Assembly: GCA_964510375.1 (NCBI GenBank)
Contig: CAZEBR010000034.1
Span: 1-14,748, forward strand
DNA length: 14,748 nucleotides
Reading direction: 5' to 3'
DNA from: CAYLJV01 sp964510375
GTDB lineage: Archaea; Hadarchaeota; Hadarchaeia; Hadarchaeales; JAGGTB01
Positions 6,843 to 12,515 of the stretch are shown piece by piece. Made by a program: the position numbers and the translations under genes. A model generated the notes under the pieces. It made no database searches, had not been told where the DNA came from, and was given only the letters and a program-made list of their open reading frames with translations. Each line of letters starts with the position of its first letter. Position 1 is the first letter of the stretch.

Positions 6843-7805
6843 TTAGTCCCGGCTAAACACGATATCCTTTATTTGCTCAAGGTTCTCCTTGATTGATGCA
6901 GTGGTGTTTATCAGGTAAACATTGGTCCTGTCGTATAGCTTCTTGAAGAACTTTTTTCGTATATCCTGCTTTCTAACGTCGGTCACGAGCTGGTGAGGAT
7001 TGCAAAAGTTGTTATCCGTGATAAACTCGAGAGCTTCTTCCGGATCAATTTTTCTGATAGTCATATCATCTTCGGGGTCCCTTTTGAGGTGTATAACATT
7101 TCTGAGGGTCGTATATTCCTTCATTGCGGACTCTCCGAGGACCCTTCTTATATTGACAACGGCCCTCCCGAACTTGTCGAGGGTCAAACCTTCGAGCAGT
7201 TCCTTGTACTCGTCAAAGTCCGAGGCAATATCGACGCGGATATAACAGTTCTTCTCTGAAGCGAGTGCTTCGACCTCGTCACCCACGACCATGCTGTAGA
7301 ACCAGTCGTCGGCGATCAACCTCACGTTCTCCTTGAGCATAAGCCCGTACGCTTGCGTGGTCTTACCCACTCCGGAGGGAGCAATTATAGCAGTCCCTAC
7401 ACCTTTATGATCTACTGCCGCTCCGTGCACCGAGTATCGCGAGTGTATGGAAAAGTACTCCTCGAGAAAATCTCCGGCCGTGGCCAGGGCGATACTTTTC
7501 ACGTAACCATAGTATTCGTAGTTTAGAATGAAGCAGGTTTTTGATATCGGTTCGTACATAACCTTTTTCTCATCGCCCTCCGTGTCCAAGGCAAATATCC
7601 TGCCGTGCGGTCTGATATCCTCGCTCATAAACTTGAAATTGTCCTCCCACATGTCCTTGAACTCCCGGACATTAGTCAGGAGTTTTATACACATCCCGGC
7701 CAAGTTGGCCTTTCGAGCGTATGAGATATCCCCCCGATACTCCTCCTCGATTAGCCTATCCTTCCTTCCAGGTTCTATCAATTGCACATCATAATCCTGT
7801 ACCAT
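6843..7805 (-). CDS. HPr kinase/phosphorylase-like P-loop protein, 320 aa
   Basis: The middle of the protein matches the HprK/PEP-carboxykinase fold: SVHGAAVDHKGVG (125-137), P-loop APSGVGKTT (142-150), then VRLIADDW with Asp166 and Asp167. The order HG, P-loop, ADD is that of bacterial HprK, which phosphorylates a serine of the PTS protein HPr. The N-terminal 120 residues are not the bacterial HprK N-domain. Archaea mostly lack HPr, and no PTS gene is in the window, so the substrate is unknown; a protein or small-molecule kinase is the safe description. The start is ATG 7805; a TTG at 7814 adds three residues. A TATA-like AAATTTAAATG about 34 bp upstream implies a very short leader. The upstream region shared with nth contains a perfect 25-bp palindrome. 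Confidence 0.82.
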   Translation of the reverse strand: MVQDYDVQLIEPGRKDRLIEEEYRGDISYARKANLAGMCIKLLTNVREFKDMWEDNFKFMSEDIRPHGRIFALDTEGDEKKVMYEPISKTCFILNYEYYGYVKSIALATAGDFLEEYFSIHSRYSVHGAAVDHKGVGTAIIAPSGVGKTTQAYGLMLKENVRLIADDWFYSMVVGDEVEALASEKNCYIRVDIASDFDEYKELLEGLTLDKFGRAVVNIRRVLGESAMKEYTTLRNVIHLKRDPEDDMTIRKIDPEEALEFITDNNFCNPHQLVTDVRKQDIRKKFFKKLYDRTNVYLINTTASIKENLEQIKDIVFSRD

Positions 7806-7833
7806 CTTTATCAATATGGCTATAAGAAAAAGC

Positions 7834-7845
7834 CATTTAAATTTC
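7834..7845 (-). promoter_or_regulatory. TATA-like box of the HprK-like gene
   Basis: The minus strand reads AAATTTAAATGG, predicting a transcript start about 7 nt before the ATG at 7805. The region is AT-rich, so other boxes are possible. Confidence 0.45.
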
Positions 7846-7881
7846 TAACCATTTCAGGCTTTGAAAGTCGGAAAATTTATC

Positions 7882-7906
7882 AAATTTATTTAGAGTAAAT
7901 AAATTT
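7882..7906. repeat. Perfect 10-bp inverted repeat, possible operator
   Basis: AAATTTATTT (7882-7891), spacer AGAGT, then AAATAAATTT (7897-7906) is an exact palindrome. It lies in the 281-bp divergent region between the HprK-like gene and nth, about 40 bp upstream of the HprK-like TATA box. AAATTTAT also occurs at 7873-7880 and near 8003-8010. It may be an operator. The region is very AT-rich, which raises the chance of coincidence. Nothing else with coding potential is visible in 7806-8086. Confidence 0.5.
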
Positions 7907-8049
7907 AGAAGATATAAATTGGCTATTTTTGTTATCAAAAATTCAAAATAATCATTAGACGTTTTTAAAGGTAAAAAACTATGGAAATTGCATTATCCGG
8001 GAAATTTATGCGGTCAAATAAGAAAGCTTGTTATTGAAAAGTGCCGCTG

Positions 8050-8059
8050 CCTTTAAGAC
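8050..8059 (+). promoter_or_regulatory. TATA-like box of nth
   Basis: CCTTTAAGAC lies about 33 bp before the ATG at 8087. AGGTGA (8075-8080) sits seven bases before the ATG and would be at or just after the predicted transcript start. Confidence 0.45.
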
Positions 8060-8086
8060 ATCTCGAGAAACAATAGGTGAGACAGT

Positions 8087-8728
8087 ATGGACGACAGGAA
8101 AAGAATACAGAAGGTAATGACAAGGCTACGGAGGGAGTACCCCGATGCCGACGGGACTTCGCTCCGATACGATAATCCCCTGCAACTTTTGGTAGCCACG
8201 ATACTATCGGCCCAGAGTACCGACGAGACCGTAAACAAAATCACCGAAGATCTTTTTGAAAAGTACGAGATGTGCGAGGATTTCGCGGAGGCGGAAAGAG
8301 AAGAACTCGAACGGATGATCTATTCATCCGGCTTCTACAGGAATAAAGCGAAGTGGATACAGGAATGCTGCAGAAAGTTGTCCAAAGATTACGATTCCGA
8401 GGTCCCCAGAGACATGGAAGAGCTCACCAAGCTCAAGGGGGTGGGTAGAAAAACGGCTAACGTCGTCCTCTCAGAAGCATTCCAAATCAACGAGGGAATA
8501 GCCATAGACACTCACGTAATGAGGCTCACGAAGAGACTGGACTTCACTGAGGAGGAGAAAAGAGAAAAGATGGAAAAAGAACTTATGGACCTTTTGCCCC
8601 GCGAAGACTGGTACGACTATACAAACCTGCTGATTTCCCACGGTCGCGAAATCTGTGAGGCCAAAAACCCTAAATGTAAAAAATGCACCATCAGCGACTT
8701 GTGCCCATCAGCATTTCACTTCGACTGA
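8087..8728 (+). CDS. nth: Endonuclease III (DNA glycosylase/AP lyase)
   Basis: 213 aa, the usual length. It is a base-excision repair enzyme that removes oxidised pyrimidines and cleaves the abasic strand. LSAQSTDETVN (40-50) matches the family's LSAQ-TD motif. The helix-hairpin-helix LKGVGRKTANVVL (116-128) carries catalytic Lys122, and IDTHVMRL carries catalytic Asp141. A C-terminal 4Fe-4S loop has Cys190, 197, 200 and 206 with CX6CX2CX5C spacing. All catalytic residues are present, so the enzyme should be active. AGGTGA lies seven bases before the ATG. It is transcribed away from the HprK-like gene and no clear terminator follows. Confidence 0.96.
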   Translation: MDDRKRIQKVMTRLRREYPDADGTSLRYDNPLQLLVATILSAQSTDETVNKITEDLFEKYEMCEDFAEAEREELERMIYSSGFYRNKAKWIQECCRKLSKDYDSEVPRDMEELTKLKGVGRKTANVVLSEAFQINEGIAIDTHVMRLTKRLDFTEEEKREKMEKELMDLLPREDWYDYTNLLISHGREICEAKNPKCKKCTISDLCPSAFHFD

Positions 8729-8793
8729 AAAAATACTTAAATTGACGACACATTATCAAATTACCGGCCTCAACGGAGCAAAAACTGACAAAT

Positions 8794-8843
8794 ATTCGTC
8801 GAATGTCGGTGCAAAATTGGCAGAATGGAAAGCCTTTTATACC
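8794..8843 (+). promoter_or_regulatory. Promoter region of the small HTH gene with palindrome
   Basis: CCTTTTATACC (8833-8843) is a TATA-like box about 40 bp before the ATG at 8879. The 11-bp palindrome ATTCGTCGAAT (8794-8804) lies 30 bp further upstream and could be an operator, possibly for the HTH protein itself. The operator role is inference. Confidence 0.4.
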
Positions 8844-8878
8844 AATTAGAATCTATGCACTGGCTAGGGTAAACAGTT

Positions 8879-9058
8879 ATGAAATGGAGTAAGACTGACA
8901 TAAATCACATAAGAGTTTCCTTGGACAGATGTAACGCACAACAACTCGCAAACGAATTGGGTGCTGCAAAGGATAGCATTAAACGAAAAATTCGAGAAAT
9001 TGAAGCGAAGGAAAGGTTGGCTAAACTAACTAAATATGTGAAAAGATACAGGGATTAA
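8879..9058 (+). CDS. Small basic HTH (Myb/SANT-like) DNA-binding protein, 59 aa
   Basis: ATG at 8879 to TAA at 9056-9058, with an in-frame stop just upstream that fixes the start. The protein begins MKWSKTDINHIRVSL and continues with NAQQLANELGAAKDSIKRKI (about residues 19-38). This is a helix-turn-helix pattern like that of small Myb/SANT-type domains, with a Trp near the start, LAxELG, then xxSIKRKI. The remainder is Lys- and Arg-rich. It is basic while most neighbours are acidic, as expected for a DNA-binding protein. Its codons (AGA, CAA, CTA, AAT) are more AT-rich than those of nth. It may be a transcription factor or nucleoid protein; a target is unknown. It has its own TATA-like box, a weak GGGT ribosome site and a hairpin terminator directly at its stop codon. 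It is too short for many gene finders. Confidence 0.75.
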   Translation: MKWSKTDINHIRVSLDRCNAQQLANELGAAKDSIKRKIREIEAKERLAKLTKYVKRYRD

Positions 9059-9105
9059 GCCCCCCACGATGGCCCGTTGGGGCTTCTCCCGCAGTTTTCT
9101 ATTTA
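9057..9105 (+). terminator. Hairpin and T-rich terminator of the HTH gene
   Basis: AAGCCCC (9057-9063) pairs with GGGGCTT (9079-9085) in a perfect 7-bp stem that includes the end of the stop codon. TTTTCTATTTATT follows from about 9095. This is a clear intrinsic-type terminator. Confidence 0.65.
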
Positions 9106-9181
9106 TTAATATCCAATTTTGAGAGTAAATTCCAGCCGTAAATGTCCCGGATCTCGTTTACTTCAAGCTCTAGAGATTAAT

Positions 9182-9571
9182 TTACTTACTTGTCCTTACC
9201 CAGACCCTGCGCGTCCTCGGACCATCAAACTCGCAGAGAAATATTTTCTGCCATCTACCGAGCTTGAGATTCTTGTTCTTGATTATTACCGTCACGCTAG
9301 AGCCGACAATGGAGGACTTCAGGTGGGCATCCGAGTTTCCCTCCGCGTGTCGAAACTCGATATCCGGTACGATCTCCTTTAGCGAACGGATAATATCATC
9401 CTGTACCGAGGGATCCGCTCCCTCGTTTATCGTCACGGCGGCGGTCGTATGGGGACAGTATATAAGGCAATTTCCCTCCTCGAGACCTGTATCGTGGACA
9501 ATTTGCTGAACCCTGGAGGTTATATCGACCATTTGGTTCCTTTTTTGGCTGCTAACTTCTATTTCTTCCAA
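9182..9571 (-). CDS. yjbQ: YjbQ/UPF0047 family protein
   Basis: 129 aa, the family's usual size. Conserved blocks are CPHTTAAVTINEGADPSVQDD (39-59), HAEGNSDAH (75-83) and LGRWQKIFLCEFDGPRTR near the end. These include the His and acidic residues that line the family's metal or substrate site. E. coli YjbQ has weak thiamine-phosphate synthase activity, and the true role in archaea is unsettled. It is a soluble cytoplasmic protein. The TTG at 9571 is preferred as start because GGTG lies six bases before it. A TTG at 9589 would add six residues containing that ribosome site. The TATA-like box upstream is framed by an 8-bp inverted repeat. Confidence 0.9.
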   Translation of the reverse strand: MEEIEVSSQKRNQMVDITSRVQQIVHDTGLEEGNCLIYCPHTTAAVTINEGADPSVQDDIIRSLKEIVPDIEFRHAEGNSDAHLKSSIVGSSVTVIIKNKNLKLGRWQKIFLCEFDGPRTRRVWVRTSK

Positions 9572-9592
9572 AATATTCACCCTAACCAATTA

Positions 9593-9635
9593 TTTCACGA
9601 CTACACTATTAAATGCCACAAAATAAATCGTGAAA
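9593..9635. promoter_or_regulatory. yjbQ promoter framed by an 8-bp inverted repeat
   Basis: TTTCACGA (9593-9600) and TCGTGAAA (9628-9635) are exact reverse complements with 27 bp between them. On the minus strand a TATA-like ATTTAATAG (about 9606-9614) lies between the arms, about 35-40 bp before the TTG start of yjbQ. Arms on both sides of a TATA box suggest an operator pair, but a leader hairpin or chance is possible. Confidence 0.45.
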
Positions 9636-9648
9636 AATTCAAAAACTT
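9634..9648 (-). terminator. T-rich terminator of the UspA gene
   Basis: The minus strand reads AGTTTTTGAATTTTTCA, about 20 bp after the UspA stop codon. It overlaps the right arm of the yjbQ inverted repeat. Confidence 0.4.
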
Positions 9649-9666
9649 CTCATCGACCCGCAGGGA

Positions 9667-10086
9667 CTAGCGAACGACCAAAACCGGGCAGCGGGCTCTT
9701 TTCACCACTCCCTCGGACACCGACCCCAAATGTATGGTCTCCAAATCGGTCCTTCCCCTGCTACCGACGACTATGACATCGCAATCCTCGTTATCGGCGT
9801 ATTTTACTATTTCAGTGGCGACATCGTTTCCCAGAATAACCTCCGCCTCGGCCTCGACGCCCTTTTCCTCAGCCTCATTTTTCAGTCCTTCCGTCAATTC
9901 CTCGGCCTTTTTAATCTCGTCCTTGACGGCGGCGGGGAGCTCACCGGAAGTTATGATATCTTCGTAAGATCTGACCACTTTTAGGATAACAAGTTGGTTA
10001 TTCAGCTGTTGAGCCTTTTCCAAGGACTGATAAAAACCTCTTTTACTGCACTTTGAACCATCGACCGCAACGAGTACCTTCTTCAT
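9667..10086 (-). CDS. Universal stress protein (UspA family), ATP-binding type
   Basis: 139 aa, a single Usp domain. It begins MKKVLVAVDGSKCSKRG. Near the C-terminus it has the ATP-binding signature G-X2-G-X9-GS (Gly108, Gly111, Gly121, Ser122), then a final strand CPVLVVR. Members with this signature bind ATP and work in stress responses by poorly defined means. The start is ATG 10086, which aligns with the family N-terminus. The open frame continues upstream to 10248, but that part overlaps the promoter of the divergent PfpI gene and has no protein-like character. A TATA-like ACCTTTAACA (10111-10120) about 29 bp before the ATG suggests a leaderless mRNA. Confidence 0.93.
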   Translation of the reverse strand: MKKVLVAVDGSKCSKRGFYQSLEKAQQLNNQLVILKVVRSYEDIITSGELPAAVKDEIKKAEELTEGLKNEAEEKGVEAEAEVILGNDVATEIVKYADNEDCDVIVVGSRGRTDLETIHLGSVSEGVVKRARCPVLVVR

Positions 10087-10110
10087 GTCGCTTATCAATT
10101 TGCGGAAATC

Positions 10111-10198
10111 TGTTAAAGGTATTTTCATTACCGCGCGATTAAACGGGCAAGACAGCTCTATATGGGTAGAAATCGGGTGCCGCGAAATTTTAATTAAG
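10111..10198. promoter_or_regulatory. Divergent promoters between uspA-like and PfpI-like genes
   Basis: The 139-bp gap holds two boxes. Minus-strand ACCTTTAACA (10111-10120) serves the universal stress gene. Plus-strand AAATTTTAATTAAG (10185-10198) lies about 34 bp before the PfpI ATG at 10226. Neither ATG has a well-placed ribosome site, so both mRNAs are probably leaderless or nearly so. The shared region allows joint control of two stress-type genes. Confidence 0.45.
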
Positions 10199-10225
10199 AA
10201 TAGGTGACTATAACCCATTGATAAT

Positions 10226-10732
10226 ATGAGGGCATTGATAATAGCCACTGACAGATTTGAGGACAGCGAGCTGTTCTATCCGTACTACAGGCTAGAGGAA
10301 GCCGGGCTGGAAGTGGACTTGGCCACTCCCGACGGGGATTCCATCAAGGGAAAGCACGGGGTTGAAATGGACGCCGACATGCTCATTGAGGAAGCGGAAC
10401 CCGAAAAATACGATCTTTTGGTGCTTCCCGGGGGACGCTCACCCGAGCATTTGCGTTTAAATGCACCCGAATCGATCGAAATCGTAAAGGAGTTCGACGA
10501 GCTTGGAACTCCGATCGCCTCCATCTGCCACGGAGCCCAGCTACTGATGAGCGCCGACACGCTCGACGGCAGGGAAGCTACCTGTTACTGGTCCATAAAG
10601 GACGATCTGGAGAATGCGGGGGCAACCTTCGTGGATAAACCGGTGGTCGTGGACGGCAACCTAATCACTTCCAGACACCCGGACGACCTCCCCGAATTCA
10701 TGTCCGCGACACTGGACAAGATCCAACCGTAA
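10226..10732 (+). CDS. DJ-1/PfpI family protein (glyoxalase/deglycase/protease class)
   Basis: 168 aa, typical for archaeal PfpI-type proteins. The catalytic triad positions are visible: Glu12 in RFEDSEL, and Cys101-His102 in the nucleophile elbow ASICHGAQLL. LVLPGGRSPEHLR (65-77) matches the family's PGG segment. Characterised members act on glyoxals or glycated groups, or as small proteases, and several protect against carbonyl stress; sequence alone cannot choose. It is cytoplasmic. It is divergent from the universal stress gene and only 12 bp before the DUF998 membrane-protein gene, so it is probably the first gene of an operon that also includes the radical SAM enzyme. Confidence 0.92.
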   Translation: MRALIIATDRFEDSELFYPYYRLEEAGLEVDLATPDGDSIKGKHGVEMDADMLIEEAEPEKYDLLVLPGGRSPEHLRLNAPESIEIVKEFDELGTPIASICHGAQLLMSADTLDGREATCYWSIKDDLENAGATFVDKPVVVDGNLITSRHPDDLPEFMSATLDKIQP

Positions 10733-10744
10733 AAGGCGTCGCCA

Positions 10745-11329
10745 ATGGAGAACCCGATTCCAAAGAGATGGGCAGGCGCGTGGGGGATTTTAGGACCCTC
10801 GATTGCCTTCTTTTTTATAGCCCTGTCCATCCAGCTCAATCCTTGGTTCAGCTGGCCAGACAACGCCCTGAGCGACCTGGGCGCCATCGGGGAATCGTAC
10901 AACTACGTTTACAACCTCGGAATGGTCCTCTCGGGGATCGGTGGCGCTCTATTTTCGACCGGGTTGCCTCGATTAACGAACAACAAAATCGGATTAGCGG
11001 GAACTGCCGTCTTCGGAGCGGGAATGTTATCCCTAGCTCTGGTGGGCGTGTTCCCGTCGGGAACTTCCCCTCACGTGACAGTATCCTTGGCCTTCTTTGG
11101 ACTGGCAACTTTAGGCATTACTATAGTAGGAGTCGATCAGTTATTTGACGAAAACACGGGGCCTTGGGGCGCCTTTTCCATGTCCATTGTCGTTCTCGGG
11201 GTCGCTTCGGTCGTCCTGATAGAAACCATCCCCTACGGACTTGGTGCAGCCATTCCTGAGATGATAGGGGCCGTCGCAATATCGGAATTCTCGATCTGCT
11301 TCGGAGCGAGGCTGATTAAGGGCGGATAG
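10745..11329 (+). CDS. DUF998 family integral membrane protein
   Basis: 194 aa with about six hydrophobic segments: 14-31, 55-73, 83-103, 110-130, 137-158 and 165-190. The DUF998 hallmarks are NALSDLG (40-46) after the first helix and FPSGTSPH (103-110), whose His is usually conserved. The family's function is unknown. The start lies 12 bp after the PfpI stop, without a strong ribosome site. The small gaps on both sides suggest co-transcription with the PfpI and radical SAM genes. Confidence 0.85.
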   Translation: MENPIPKRWAGAWGILGPSIAFFFIALSIQLNPWFSWPDNALSDLGAIGESYNYVYNLGMVLSGIGGALFSTGLPRLTNNKIGLAGTAVFGAGMLSLALVGVFPSGTSPHVTVSLAFFGLATLGITIVGVDQLFDENTGPWGAFSMSIVVLGVASVVLIETIPYGLGAAIPEMIGAVAISEFSICFGARLIKGG

Positions 11330-11367
11330 GATCCTAAAACAACCCCGAGGGATTAATCGAAGGAAAA

Positions 11368-12366
11368 ATGACCGACTATCTTTCCGAACTCCGGAACTGT
11401 AAGCTGTGCGAGTGGAAATGCGGAGTTGACAGGTTAGAGGGGGAGCTGGGCGTTTGTAAAATGGGGAAGCCCCGGGTAGCCTCCGCCACGCTTCACCCGG
11501 CCCCTCCGGAGAGCTACACGATATTCACTCAGGGGTGCAATTTCAAGTGCTTGAACTGTCAGAACTGGAAAATCGCCCACTATCCCGATTCGGGAGATAG
11601 GAAGGGAGACTTCCTGAGGCCGCAGAAGTTGGCGGAGGAGGCCTACAACCGCCTGAATTCGGCGAAAGGAAAATCTCTGGGCGCGGACAGGGTGTTCTTC
11701 AGCGGGGGATCTCCGGGAGTTTCACTGCCCTACGTGGAAAAGATCGTCGAGGAAGCGCGAAAAATCGGTGAGACCAAGGTCAACTTCGACACGAACGGTT
11801 TCCTCACGAAAGAGTCCATGAAGAGGGTCCTCGAATTTACAACCTCCGTAACGTTCGACATCAAGGCCTACCGCGACGAGGTTCACAGGGCCGTTACTGG
11901 CGCCCCCGTCGAACCCGTACTCAGAAATGCCGAATATGTCGCCGAGCACGCGAGGGACAAGCTCTGGGAGTTCCGCACGTTGATAATCCCGGGCGTGACC
12001 GAGGACGAGGTGGGTCCGCTGGCGGAGTTCCTCGCGGAGATAGATCCCTCGCTACCCCTCAATTTTCTGGCGTTTAGACCCAACTTCTTGATGCACGGCT
12101 ACAGGGGCGCGAGCAGAGAGGCCATGGAGTACGCCGTCGAGAAGGCGGAAAGCGCGGGGCTGGAAAACGTAAGCTGGAGCGGACTTACCGGACTTCCGGG
12201 AAAGATTCCATCGGGAAGATCGACAAACTACGAGACTACCGGCGGGCAGATAGCGGGACGTATAGCCGAAGAGTCGGGATGCACGACCCACCCGAGGGAC
12301 TGTGGGTCCTGCGAGAGCAAACACGACTGCACGATAAAGAAATATCGCCCGGAAACGGTTTATTAA
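11368..12366 (+). CDS. Radical SAM protein, PflX/COG1313-like, with extra C-terminal Cys motif
   Basis: 332 aa. The radical SAM cluster motif is CNFKCLNCQNW, with Cys57, 61 and 64 (CX3CX2C) binding a 4Fe-4S cluster and S-adenosylmethionine. SGGSP (112-116) is the usual glycine motif. The N-terminal Cys-rich part (Cys11, 14, 18, 30, with CGVDRLEGELGVC) resembles PflX-type homologues of pyruvate-formate-lyase activase. The C-terminus has Cys305, 312, 315 and 321 in CX6CX2CX5C spacing, which could hold a further cluster. The substrate is unknown and no glycyl-radical enzyme is in the window. The ATG at 11368 has a weak AAGGA upstream. It follows the DUF998 gene by 38 bp and likely shares its transcript. 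Confidence 0.88.
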   Translation: MTDYLSELRNCKLCEWKCGVDRLEGELGVCKMGKPRVASATLHPAPPESYTIFTQGCNFKCLNCQNWKIAHYPDSGDRKGDFLRPQKLAEEAYNRLNSAKGKSLGADRVFFSGGSPGVSLPYVEKIVEEARKIGETKVNFDTNGFLTKESMKRVLEFTTSVTFDIKAYRDEVHRAVTGAPVEPVLRNAEYVAEHARDKLWEFRTLIIPGVTEDEVGPLAEFLAEIDPSLPLNFLAFRPNFLMHGYRGASREAMEYAVEKAESAGLENVSWSGLTGLPGKIPSGRSTNYETTGGQIAGRIAEESGCTTHPRDCGSCESKHDCTIKKYRPETVY

Positions 12367-12411
12367 TCGAATGAATTTCTCAAAAATACTGTCCGGCGGC
12401 GAGAAAAGGGC

Positions 12412-12423
12412 AATTATTTAAAG
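12412..12423 (+). promoter_or_regulatory. TATA-like box of the RNase J gene
   Basis: AATTATTTAAAG would give a transcript start near 12443 and a leader of about 65-70 nt. The TTTTTT at 12425-12430 may also end the radical SAM transcript. A second A-rich box (about 12470-12480) is too close to allow a leader with the ribosome site. Confidence 0.4.
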
Positions 12424-12491
12424 ATTTTTTAGTAATTAAAACGAGGAAAATTGTGTAAAATCAAACCGACAATTAAAAAATAGCAAGTCAC

Positions 12492-12515
12492 ATGATAGAG
12501 AGGTTCATAAAATGA
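12492..12515 (+). other. Seven-codon leader ORF overlapping the RNase J start
   Basis: ATG at 12492 encodes MIERFIK and stops at TGA 12513-12515, overlapping the RNase J ATG (12512-12514) as ATGA. The GAGAGGT ribosome site of RNase J lies inside this mini-ORF. It could couple or modulate translation of RNase J, or be chance. Confidence 0.3.

Noticed and set aside
7981..8037. 18-codon open frame upstream of nth
   Set aside because: Weak ribosome site, no recognisable product, and it is expected by chance in this AT-rich gap.
10087..10248. Upstream extension of the universal stress protein frame
   Set aside because: It covers the divergent promoter region and overlaps the PfpI start. The family N-terminus begins at the ATG at 10086.
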